Source: Forficula auricularia (taxonomy: Eukaryota > Arthropoda > Insecta > Dermaptera > Forficulidae). From it: a stretch of DNA of 64,000 bases. Below, piece after piece: positions 1-13,739 of the stretch; position 1 is the stretch's first letter, and each line of letters starts with the position of its first letter. The notes below the pieces were generated by a model. That model did not search any database. It saw only the letters and a list, made by a program, of their open reading frames with translations, and was not told the origin of the DNA. The stretch is from assembly GCA_024734495.1 (NCBI GenBank), contig JALMQS010000099.1, positions 69,321,149-69,385,148 of the forward strand, in the 5' to 3' direction. Position numbers and translations under genes: made by a program.

Positions 1-1489
1 AATGTCAAACAGACCAACAGACACTTTCAATGACTAATCACAAAAAATATTTAAGTAAAAAAAGAAGCTACCAATTTCAATTCAAATTTCTATTTGAGAT
101 CAAGCCATGGCTCACTCCCATATATATACCCCGTGGTCAGAGAGGATTAATTATTTGTAGGGAAAATATTAAAAATTTGGAAAATAAATTAATTCTACTT
201 TTTATAAGGAAGTATTTTAATTAATACAACCTAATAAAGACTCACCTCTAATGTCAAACAGACCAACAGACACTTTCAATGACTAATCACAAAAAATATT
301 TAAGTAAAAAAAGAACCTACCAATTTCAATTCAAATTTCCATTTGAGATCAAGCCATGGCTCACTCCCATATATATACCCCGTGGTCAGAGAGGATTAAT
401 TATTTGGAGGGAAAATATTAAAAATTTGGACAAAAAATTAATTCTACTTTTAATAAGGAAGTATTTTAATTAATACAACCTAATAAAGACTCACCTCTAA
501 TGTCAAACAGACCAACAGACACTTTCAATGACTAATCACAAAAAATATTTAAGTAAAAAAAAGAACCTACCAATTTCAATTCAAATTTCTATTTGAGATC
601 AAGCCATGGCTCACTCCCATATATATACCCCGTGGTCAGAGAGGATTAATTATTTGGAGGGAAAATATTAAAAATTTGGACAAAAAATTAATTCTACTTT
701 TAATAAGGAAGTATTTTAATTAATACAACCTAATAAAGACTCACCTCTAATGTCAAACAGACCAACAGACACTTTCAATGACTAATCACAAAAAATATTT
801 AAGTAAAAAAAAGAACCTACCAATTTCAATTCAAATTTCCATTTGAGATCAAGCCATGGCTCACTCCCATATATATACCCCGTGGTCAGAGAGGATTAAT
901 TATTTGGAGGGAAAATAATAAAAATTTGGACAAAAATTAATTCTACTTTTAATAAGGAAGTATTTTAATTAATACAACCTAATAAAGACTCACCTCTAAT
1001 GACAAACAGACCAACAGACACTTTCAATGACTAATCACAAAAAATATTTAAGTAAAAAAAAGAACCTACCAATTTCAATTCAAATTTCTATTTGAGATCA
1101 AGCCATGGCTCACTCCCATATATATACCCCGTGGTCAGAGAGGATTAATTATTTGGAGGGAAAATATTAAAAATTTGGAAAATAAATTAATTCTACTTTT
1201 TATAAGGAAGTATTTTAATTAATACAACCTAATAAAGACTCACCTCTAATGTCAAACAGACCAACAGACACTTTCAATGACTAATCACAAAAAATATTTA
1301 AGTAAAAAAAAGAACCTACCAATTTCAATTCAAATTTCTATTTGAGATCAAGCCATGGCTCACTCCCATATATATACCCCGTGGTCAGAGAGGATTAATT
1401 ATTTGGAAGGAAAATATTAAAAATTTGGACAAAAAATTGATTCTACTTTTTATAAGGAAGTATTTTAATTAATACAAGCTAATAAAGAC

Positions 1490-1760
1490 TCACCTATAAT
1501 GTCAAACAGACCAACAGACACTTTCAATGACTAATCACAAAAAATATTTAAGTAAAAAAAAGAACGTAATAATTTCAATTCAAATTTCTATTTGAGATCA
1601 AGCCATGGCTCACTCCCATATATATACCCCGTGGTCAGAGAGGATTAATTATTTGGAGGGAAAATATTAAAAATTTGGAAAATAAATTAATTCTACTTTT
1701 TATAAGGAAGTATTTTAATTAATACAACCTAATAAATTCTCACCTCTAATGTCAAACAGA
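1490..1760 (+). repeat. Sat-A marker triad, first occurrence
   Basis: Three adjacent monomers carry a fixed series of variants: AATACAAGCTAATAAAG with CACCTATAATG, then GAACGTAATAATTT, then AATAAATTCTCACC. The GAACGTAATAATTT member starts near 1562, 3567, 5068, 6818, 9565, 14065 and 16574. The spacings are close to 8, 6, 7, 11, 18 and 10 monomers. The triad therefore travels as a block, as expected for a higher-order repeat spread by unequal exchange. Confidence 0.85.
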
Positions 1761-1959
1761 CCAACAGACACTTTCAATGACTAATAACAAAAAATATTTA
1801 AGTAAAAAAAAGAACCTACCAATTTCAATTCAAATTTCTATTTGAGATCAAGCCATAGCTCACTCCCATATATACCCCCCGTGGTCAGAGAGGATTAATT
1901 ATTTGGAAGGAAAATATTAAAAATTTGGACAAAAAATTGATTCTACTTTTGTAAGGAAG

Positions 1960-3130
1960 GATTTTAATTAATAGAAGCTAATGTAGACTCTACCCTCTAA
2001 TGGCAAACAGACCAACAGACACTTTCAATGACTAATCACAAAAAATCTTTACAGTAAAAAGAACGTACCAATTTCCAGTTCAAATTTCTATTTGAGATCA
2101 AGCCATGGCTCACTCCCCCGCCCATATATACCCCGTGGTCAGAGAGGATTAATTATTTGGAGGGAAATATTAAAAATTTGGAAAATAAATTAATTTACTT
2201 TTTATAAGGAAGTATTTTAATTAATACAACCTAATAAAGGCTCACCTCTAATGTCAAATAGACCAACAGACACTTTCAATGACTAATCACAAAAAATATT
2301 TAAGTAAAAAAGAAGCTACCAATTTCAATTGAATTTCTATTTGAGATCAAGCCATGGCTCACTCCCATATATATACCCTGTGGTCAGAGAGGATTAATTA
2401 TTTGTAGGGAAAATATTAAAAATTTGAAAATAAATTAATTCTACTTTTAATAAGGAAGTATTTTAATTAATACAACCTAATAAAGACTCACCTCTAATGT
2501 CAAACAGACCAACAGACACTTTCAATGACTAATCACAAAAAAATATTTAAGTAAAAAAAAGAACTACCAATTTCAATTCAAATTTCTATTTGAGATCAAG
2601 CCATGGCTCACTCCCATATATATACCCTGTGGTCAGAGAGGATTAATTATTTGGAGGGAAAATATTAAAAATTTGACAAAATAAATTAATTGTACTTTTT
2701 ATAAGGAAGTATTTTAATTAATACAACCTAATAAAGACTCACCTCTAATGTCAAACAGACCAACAGACACTTCAATGACTAATCACAAAAATATTTAAGT
2801 AAAAAAAAGAACCTACCAATTTCAATTCAAATTTCTATTTGAGATCAAGCCATGGCTCACTCTATACTATATACCCCTGTGGCCAGAGAGGATTAATTAT
2901 TTGGAGGGAAAATATTAAAAATTTGGACAAAAAATTAATTCTTACTTTTTATAAGGAAGTATTTTAATTAATACAACCTAATAAAGACTCACCTCTAACG
3001 TCAAAAACAAGGACCAACAGACACTTTCAATGACTATTCAGAAAAAATATTTAAGTAAAAAAAAAGAAGCTACCAATTTCAATTCAAATTTCCATTTGAG
3101 ATCAAGCCATGGGCTCACTCCTGCATATAT
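1960..3130 (+). repeat. Indel-rich Sat-A monomers
   Basis: Monomers here carry many small insertions and deletions, for example CACTCCCCCGCCCATATATA near 2,111 and altered TATA boxes near 2,860 and 3,120. Their neighbours are almost uniform. Either these copies have decayed or the consensus here has residual sequencing error. Confidence 0.6.
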
Positions 3131-6100
3131 ATACCCCGTGGTCAGAGAGGATTAATTATTTGGAGGGAAAATATTAAAAATTTGGAAAATAAATTAATTC
3201 TACTTTTTATAAGGAAGTATTTTAATTAATACAACCTAATAAAGACTCACCTCTAATGTCAAACAGACCAACAGACACTTCAATGACTAATCACAAAAAA
3301 TATTTAAGTAAAAAAAAGAACCTACCAATTTCAATTCAAATTTCTATTTGAGATCAAGCCATGGCTCACTCCCATATATATACCCCGTGGTCAGAGAGGA
3401 TTAATTATTTGAAGGAAAATATTAAAAATTTGGACAAAAAATTGATTCTACTTTTTATAAGGAAGTATTTTAATTAATAGAAGCTAATAAAGACTCACCT
3501 ATAATGTCAAACAGACCAACAGACACTTTCAATGACTAATCACAAAAAATATTTAAGTAAAAAAAAGAACGTAATAATTTCAATTCAAATTTCTATTTGA
3601 GATCAAGCCATGGCTCACTCCCATATATATACCCCGTGGTCAGAGAGGATTAATTATTTGGAGGGAAAATATTAAAAATTTGGAAAATAAATTAATTCTA
3701 CTTTTTATAAGGAAGTATTTTAATTAATACAACCTAATAAATTCTCACCTCTAATGTCAAACAGACCAACAGACACTTTCAATGACTAATAACAAAAAAT
3801 ATTTAAGTAAAAAAAAGAACCTACCAATTTCAATTCAAATTTCTATTTGAGATCAAGCCATGGCTCACTCCCATATATATACCCCGTGGTCAGAGAGGAT
3901 TAATTATTTGGAGGGAAAATATTAAAAATTTGGACAAAAAATTAATTCTACTTTTTATAAGGAAGTATTTTAATTAATACAACCTAATAAAGACTCACCT
4001 CTAATGTCAAACAGACCAACAGACACTTTCAATGACTAATCACAAAAAATATTTAAGTAAAAAAAAGAACCTACCAATTTCAATTCAAATTTCTATTTGA
4101 GATCAAGCCATGGCTCACTCCCATATATATACCCCGTGGTCAGAGAGGATTAATTATTTGGAGGGAAAATATTAAAAATTTGGAAAATAAATTAATTCTA
4201 CTTTTTATAAGGAAGTATTTTAATTAATACAACCTAATAAAGACTCACCTCTAATGTCAAACAGACCAACAGACACTTTCAATGACTAATCACAAAAAAT
4301 ATTTAAGTAAAAAAAAAAAGAAGCTACCAATTTCAATTCAAATTTCTATTTGAGATCAAGCCATGGCTCACTCCCATATATATACCCCGTGGTCAGAGAG
4401 GATTAATTATTTGGAGGGAAAATATTAAAAATTTGGACAAATAAATTAATTCTACTTTTAATAAGGAAGTATTTTAATTAATACAACCTAATAAAGACTC
4501 ACCTCTAATGTCAAACAGACCAACAGACACTTTCAATGACTAATCACAAAAAATATTTAAGTAAAAAAAGAAGCTACCAATTTCAATTCAAATTTCTATT
4601 TGAGATCAAGCCATGGCTCACTCCCATATATATACCCCGTGGTCAGAGAGGATTAATTATTTGGAGGGAAAATATTAAAAATTTGGAAAATAAATTAATT
4701 CTACTTTTTATAAGGAAGTATTTTAATTAATACAACCTAATAAAGACTCACCTCTAATGTCAAACAGACCAACAGACACTTCAATGACTAATCACAAAAA
4801 ATATTTAAGTAAAAAAAAGAACCTACCAATTTCAATTCAAATTTCTATTTGAGATCAAGCCATGGCTCACTCCCATATATATACCCCGTGGTCAGAGAGG
4901 ATTAATTATTTGGAAGGAAAATATTAAAAATTTGGACAAAAAATTGATTCTACTTTTTATAAGGAAGTATTTTAATTAATACAAGCTAATAAAGACTCAC
5001 CTATAATGTCAAACAGACCAACAGACACTTTCAATGACTAATCACAAAAAATATTTAAGTAAAAAAAGAACGTAATAATTTCAATTCAAATTTCTATTTG
5101 AGATCAAGCCATGGCTCACTCCCATATATATACCCCGTGGTCAGAGAGGATTAATTATTTGGAGGGAAAATATTAAAAATTTGGAAAATAAATTAATTCT
5201 ACTTTTTATAAGGAAGTATTTTAATTAATACAACCTAATAAATTCTCACCTCTAATGTCAAACAGACCAACAGACACTTTCAATGACTAATCACAAAAAA
5301 TATTTAAGTAAAAAAAAGAAGCTACCAATTTCAATTCAAATTTCTATTTGAGATCAAGCCATGGCTCACTCCCATATATATACCCCGTGGTCAGAGAGGA
5401 TTAATTATTTGTAGGGAAAATATTAAAAATTTGGAAAATAAATTAATTCTACTTTTTATAAGGAAGTATTTTAATTAATACAACCTAATAAAGACTCACC
5501 TCTAATGTCAAACAGACCAACAGACACTTTCAATGACTAATCACAAAAAATATTTAAGTAAAAAAAAGAACCTACCAATTTCAATTCAAATTTCCATTTG
5601 AGATCAAGCCATGGCTCACTCCCATATATATACCCCGTGGTCAGAGAGGATTAATTATTTGGAGGGAAAATATTAAAAATTTGGACAAAAAATTAATTCT
5701 ACTTTTAATAAGGAAGTATTTTAATTAATACAACCTAATAAAGACTCACCTCTAATGTCAAACAGACCAACAGACACTTTCAATGACTAATCACAAAAAA
5801 TATTTAAGTAAAAAAAAGAACCTACCAATTTCAATTCAAATTTCTATTTGAGATCAAGCCATGGCTCACTCCCATATATATACCCCGTGGTCAGAGAGGA
5901 TTAATTATTTGGAGGGAAAATATTAAAAATTTGGACAAAAAATTAATTCTACTTTTTATAAGGAAGTATTTTAATTAATACAACCTAATAAAGACTCACC
6001 TCTAATGTCAAACAGACCAACAGACACTTTCAATGACTAATCACAAAAAATATTTAAGTAAAAAAAAGAACCTACCAATTTCAATTCAAATTTCTATTTG

Positions 6101-9100
6101 AGATCAAGCCATGGCTCACTCCCATATATATACCCCGTGGTCAGAGAGGATTAATTATTTGGAGGGAAAATATTAAAAATTTGGACAAAAAATTAATTCT
6201 ACTTTTTATAAGGAAGTATTTTAATTAATACAACCTAATAAAGACTCACCTCTAATGTCAAACAGACCAACAGACACTTTCAATGACTAATCACAAAAAA
6301 TATTTAAGTAAAAAAAAGAACCTACCAATTTCAATTCAAATTTCTATTTGAGATCAAGCCATGGCTCACTCCCATATATATACCCCGTGGTCAGAGAGGA
6401 TTAATTATTTGGAGGGAAAATATTAAAAATTTGGAAAATAAATTAATTCTACTTTTTATAAGGAAGTATTTTAATTAATACAACCTAATAAAGACTCACC
6501 TCTAATGTCAAACAGACCAACAGACACTTTCAATGACTAATCACAAAAAATATTTAAGTAAAAAAAAGAACCTACCAATTTCAATTCAAATTTCTATTTG
6601 AGATCAAGCCATGGCTCACTCCCATATATATACCCCGTGGTCAGAGAGGATTAATTATTTGGAAGGAAAATATTAAAAATTTGGACAAAAAATTGATTCT
6701 ACTTTTTATAAGGAAGTATTTTAATTAATACAAGCTAATAAAGACTCACCTATAATGTCAAACAGACCAACAGACACTTTCAATGACTAATCACAAAAAA
6801 TATTTAAGTAAAAAAAAGAACGTAATAATTTCAATTCAAATTTCTATTTGAGATCAAGCCATGGCTCACTCCCATATATATACCCCGTGGTCAGAGAGGA
6901 TTAATTATTTGGAGGGAAAATATTAAAAATTTGGAAAATAAATTAATTCTACTTTTTATAAGGAAGTATTTTAATTAATACAACCTAATAAATTCTCACC
7001 TCTAATGTCAAACAGACCAACAGACACTTTCAATGACTAATCACAAAAAATATTTAAGTAAAAAAAAGAACCTACCAATTTCAATTCAAATTTCTATTTG
7101 AGATCAAGCCATGGCTCACTCCCATATATATACCCCGTGGTCAGAGAGGATTAATTATTTGGAAGGAAAATATTAAAAATTTGGACAAAAAATTAATTCT
7201 ACTTTTTATAAGGAAGTATTTTAATTAATACAACCTAATAAAGACTCACCTCTAATGTCAAACAGACCAACAGACACTTTCAATGACTAATCACAAAAAA
7301 TATTTAAGTAAAAAAAGAACCTACCAATTTCAATTCAAATTTCTATTTGAGATCAAGCCATGGCTCACTCCCATATATATACCCCGTGGTCAGAGAGGAT
7401 TAATTATTTGGAGGGAAAATATTAAAAATTTGGAAAATAAATTAATTCTACTTTTTATAAGGAAGTATTTTAATTAATACAACCTAATAAAGACTCACCT
7501 CTAATGTCAAATAGACCAACAGACACTTTCAATGACTAATCACAAAAAATATTTAAGTAAAAAAAGAACCTACCAATTTCAATTCAAATTTCTATTTGAG
7601 ATCAAGCCATGGCTCACTCCCATATATATACCCCGTGGTCAGAGAGGATTAATTATTTGGAGGGAAAATATTAAAAATTTGGAAAATAAATTAATTCTAC
7701 TTTTTATAAGGAAGTATTTTAATTAATACAACCTAATAAAGACTCACCTCTAATGTCAAACAGACCAACAGACACTTTCAATGACTAATCACAAAAAATA
7801 TTTAAGTAAAAAAAAGAACCTACCAATTTCAATTCAAATTTCTATTTGAGATCAAGCCATGGCTCACTCCCATATATATACCCCGTGGTCAGAGAGGATT
7901 AATTATTTGGAGGGAAAATATTAAAAATTTGGACAAAAAATTAATTCTACTTTTAATAAGGAAGTATTTTAATTAATACAACCTAATAAAGACTCACCTC
8001 TAATGTCAAACAGACCAACAGACACTTTCAATGACTAATCACAAAAAATATTTAAGTAAAAAAAAGAACCTACCAATTTCAATTCAAATTTCTATTTGAG
8101 ATCAAGCCATGGCTCACTCCCATATATATACCCCGTGGTCAGAGAGGATTAATTATTTGGAGGGAAAATATTAAAAATTTGGACAAAAAATTAATTCTAC
8201 TTTTAATAAGGAAGTATTTTAATTAATACAACCTAATAAAGACTCACCTCTAATGTCAAACAGACCAACAGACACTTTCAATGACTAATCACAAAAAATA
8301 TTTAAGTAAAAAAAGAACCTACCAATTTCAATTCAAATTTCTATTTGAGATCAAGCCATGGCTCACTCCCATATATATACCCCGTGGTCAGAGAGGATTA
8401 ATTATTTGGAGGGAAAATATTAAAAATTTGGACAAAAAATTAATTCTACTTTTAATAAGGAAGTATTTTAATTAATACAACCTAATAAAGACTCACCTCT
8501 AATGTCAAACAGACCAACAGACACTTTCAATGACTAATCACAAAAAATATTTAAGTAAAAAAAAGAACCTACCAATTTCAATTCAAATTTCTATTTGAGA
8601 TCAAGCCATGGCTCACTCCCATATATATACCCCGTGGTCAGAGAGGATTAATTATTTGGAGGGAAAATATTAAAAATTTGGAAAATAAATTAATTCTACT
8701 TTTTATAAGGAAGTATTTTAATTAATACAACCTAATAAAGACTCACCTCTAATGTCAAACAGACCAACAGACACTTTCAATGACTAATCACAAAAAATAT
8801 TTAAGTAAAAAAAAGAACCTACCAATTTCAATTCAAATTTCCATTTGAGATCAAGCCATGGCTCACTCCCATATATATACCCCGTGGTCAGAGAGGATTA
8901 ATTATTTGGAGGGAAAATATTAAAAATTTGGACAAAAAATTAATTCTACTTTTAATAAGGAAGTATTTTAATTAATACAACCTAATAAAGACTCACCTCT
9001 AATGACAAACAGACCAACAGACACTTTCAATGACTAATCACAAAAAATATTTAAGTAAAAAAAAGAACCTACCAATTTCAATTCAAATTTCTATTTGAGA

Positions 9101-12100
9101 TCAAGCCATGGCTCACTCCCATATATATACCCCGTGGTCAGAGAGGATTAATTATTTGGAGGGAAAATATTAAAAATTTGGAAAATAAATTAATTCTACT
9201 TTTTATAAGGAAGTATTTTAATTAATACAACCTAATAAAGACTCACCTCTAATGTCAAACAGACCAACAGACACTTTCAATGACTAATCACAAAAAATAT
9301 TTAAGTAAAAAAAAGAACCTACCAATTTCAATTCAAATTTCTATTTGAGATCAAGCCATGGCTCACTCCCATATATATACCCCGTGGTCAGAGAGGATTA
9401 ATTATTTGGAAGGAAAATATTAAAAATTTGGACAAAAAATTAATTCTACTTTTTATAAGGAAGTATTTTAATTAATACAAGCTAATAAAGACTCACCTAT
9501 AATGTCAAACAGACCAACAGACACGTTCAATGACTAATCACAAAAAATATTTAAGTAAAAAAAAGAACGTAATAATTTAAATTCAAATTTCTATTTGAGA
9601 TCAAGCCATGGCTCACTCCCATATATATAGCCCGTGGTCAGAGAGGATTAATTATTTGGAGGGAAAATATTAAAAATTTGGAAAATAAATTAATTCTACT
9701 TTTTATAAGGAAGTATTTTAATTAATACAACCTAATAAATTCTCACCTCTAATGTCAAACAGACCAACAGACACTTTCAATGACTAATCACAAAAAATAT
9801 TTAAGTAAAAAAAAGAACCTACCAATTTCAATTCAAATTTCTATTTGAGATCAAGCCATGGCTCACTCCCATATATATACCCCGTGGTCAGAGAGGATTA
9901 ATTATTTGGAAGGAAAATATTAAAAATTTGGACAAAAAATTAATTCTACTTTTTATAAGGAAGTATTTTAATTAATACAACCTAATAAAGACTCACCTCT
10001 AATGTCAAACAGACCAACAGACACTTTCAATGACTAATCACAAAAAATATTTAAGTAAAAAAAGAACCTACCAATTTCAATTCAAATTTCTATTTGAGAT
10101 CAAGCCATGGCTCACTCCCATATATATACCCCGTGGTCAGAGAGGATTAATTATTTGGAGGGAAAATATTAAAAATTTGGACAAAAAATTAATTCTACTT
10201 TTTATAAGGAAGTATTTTAATTAATACAACCTAATAAAGACTCACCTCTAATGTCAAACAGACCAACAGACACTTTCAATGACTAATCACAAAAAATATT
10301 TAAGTAAAAAAAAGAACCTACCAATTTCAATTCAAATTTCTATTTGAGATCAAACCATGGCTCACTCCCATATATATACCCCGTGGTCAGAGAGGATTAA
10401 TTATTTGGAGGGAAAATATTAAAAATTTGGAAAATAAATTAATTCTACTTTTTATAAGGAAGTATTTTAATTAATACAACCTAATAAAGACTCACCTCTA
10501 ATGTCAAACAGACCAACAGACACTTTCAATGACTAATCACAAAAAATATTTAAGTAAAAAAAAGAACCTACCAATTTCAATTCAAATTTCTATTTGAGAT
10601 CAAGCCATGGCTCACTCCCATATATATACCCCGTGGTCAGAGAGGATTAATTATTTGGAGGGAAAATATTAAAAATTTGGACAAAAAATTAATTCTACTT
10701 TTAATAAGGAAGTATTTTAATTAATACAACCTAATAAAGACTCACCTCTAATGTCAAACAGACCAACAGACACTTTCAATGACTAATCACAAAAAATATT
10801 TAAGTAAAAAAAAGAACCTACCAATTTCAATTCAAATTTCTATTTGAGATCAAGCCATGGCTCACTCCCATATATATACCCCGTGGTCAGAGAGGATTAA
10901 TTATTTGGAGGGAAAATATTAAAAATTTGGACAAAAAATTAATTCTACTTTTAATAAGGAAGTATTTTAATTAATACAACCTAATAAAGACTCACCTCTA
11001 ATGTCAAACAGACCAACAGACACTTTCAATGACTAATCACAAAAAATATTTAAGTAAAAAAAAGAACCTACCAATTTCAATTCAAATTTCCATTTGAGAT
11101 CAAGCCATGGCTCACTCCCATATATATACCCCGTGGTCAGAGAGGATTAATTATTTGGAGGGAAAAATATTAAAAATTTGGACAAAAAATTAATTCTACT
11201 TTTAATAAGGAAGTATTTTAATTAATACAACCTAATAAAGACTCACCTCTAATGTCAAACAGACCAACAGACACTTTCAATGACTAATCACAAAAAATAT
11301 TTAAGTAAAAAAAAGAACCTACCAATTTCAATTCAAATTTCTATTTGAGATCAAGCCATGGCTCACTCCCATATATATACCCCGTGGTCAGAGAGGATTA
11401 ATTATTTGGAGGGAAAATATTAAAAATTTGGAAAATAAATTAATTCTACTTTTTATAAGGAAGTATTTTAATTAATACAACCTAATAAAGACTCACCTCT
11501 AATGTCAAACAGACCAACAGACACTTTCAATGACTAATCACAAAAAATATTTAAGTAAAAAAAGAACCTACCAATTTCAATTCAAATTTCTATTTGAGAT
11601 CAAGCCATGGCTCACTCCCATATATATACCCCGTGGTCAGAGAGGATTAATTATTTGGAGGGAAAATATTAAAAATTTGGACAAATAAATTAATTCTACT
11701 TTTTATAAGGAAGTATTTTAATTAATACAACCTAATAAAGACTCACCTCTAATGTCAAATAGACCAACAGACACTTTCAATGACTAATCACAAAAAATAT
11801 TTAAGTAAAAAAAGAACGCTACCAATTTCAATTCAAATTTCTATTTGAGATCAAACCATGGCTCACTCCCATATATATACCCCGTGGTCAGAGAGGATTA
11901 ATTATTTGGAGGGAAAATATTAAAAATTTGGAAAATAAATTAATTCTACTTTTTATAAGGAAGTATTTTAATTAATACAACCTAATAAAGACTCACCTCT
12001 AATGTCAAACAGACCAACAGACACTTTCAATGACTAATCACAAAAAATATTTAAGTAAAAAAAAGAACCTACCAATTTCAATTCAAATTTCTATTTGAGA

Positions 12101-13739
12101 TCAAACCATGGCTCACTCCCATATATATACCCCGTGGTCAGAGAGGATTAATTATTTGGAGGGAAAATATTAAAAATTTGGACAAAAATTAATTCTACTT
12201 TTAATAAGGAAGTATTTTAATTAATACAACCTAATAAAGACTCACCTCTAATGTCAAACAGACCAACAGACACTTTCAATGACTAATCACAAAAAATATT
12301 TAAGTAAAAAAAAGAACCTACCAATTTCAATTCAAATTTCTATTTGAGATCAAGCCATGGCTCACTCCCATATATATACCCCGTGGTCAGAGAGGATTAA
12401 TTATTTGGAGGGAAAATATTAAAAATTTGGACAAAAAATTAATTCTACTTTTAATAAGGAAGTATTTTAATTAATACAACCTAATAAAGACTCACCTCTA
12501 ATGTCAAACAGACCAACAGACACTTTCAATGACTAATCACAAAAAATATTTAAGTAAAAAAAAGAACCTACCAATTTCAATTCAAATTTCCATTTGAGAT
12601 CAAGCCATGGCTCACTCCCATATATATACCCCGTGGTCAGAGAGGATTAATTATTTGGAGGGAAAATATTAAAAATTTGGACAAAAAATTAATTCTACTT
12701 TTAATAAGGAAGTATTTTAATTAATACAACCTAATAAAGACTCACCTCTAATGACAAACAGACCAACAGACACTTTCAATGACTAATCACAAAAAATATT
12801 TAAGTAAAAAAAAGAACCTACCAATTTCAATTCAAATTTCTATTTGAGATCAAGCCATGGCTCACTCCCATATATATACCCCGTGGTCAGAGAGGATTAA
12901 TTATTTGGAGGGAAAATATTAAAAATTTGGACAAATAAATTAATTCTACTTTTTATAAGGAAGTATTTTAATTAATACAACCTAATAAAGACTCACCTCT
13001 AATGTCAAACAGACCAACAGACACTTTCAATGACTAATCACAAAAAATATTTAAGTAAAAAAAAGAACCTACCAATTTCAATTCAAATTTCTATTTGAGA
13101 TCAAGCCATGGCTCACTCCCATATATATACCCCGTGGTCAGAGAGGATTAATTATTTGGAGGGAAAATATTAAAAATTTGGACAAAAAATTAATTCTACT
13201 TTTAATAAGGAAGTATTTTAATTAATACAACCTAATAAAGACTCACCTCTAATGTCAAACAGACCAACAGACACTTTCAATGACTAATCACAAAAAATAT
13301 TTAAGTAAAAAAAAGAACCTACCAATTTCAATTCAAATTTCTATTTGAGATCAAGCCATGGCTCACTCCCATATATATACCCCGTGGTCAGAGAGGATTA
13401 ATTATTTGGAGGGAAAATATTAAAAATTTGGACAAAAAATTAATTCTACTTTTTATAAGGAAGTATTTTAATTAATACAACCTAATAAAGACTCACCTCT
13501 AATGTCAAACAGACCAACAGACACTTTCAATGACTAATCACAAAAAATATTTAAGTAAAAAAAAGAACCTACCAATTTCAATTCAAATTTCTATTTGAGA
13601 TCAAGCCATGGCTCACTCCCATATATATACCCCGTGGTCAGAGAGGATTAATTATTTGGAGGGAAAATATTAAAAATTTGGAAAATAAATTAATTCTACT
13701 TTTTATAAGGAAGTATTTTAATTAATACAACCTAATAAA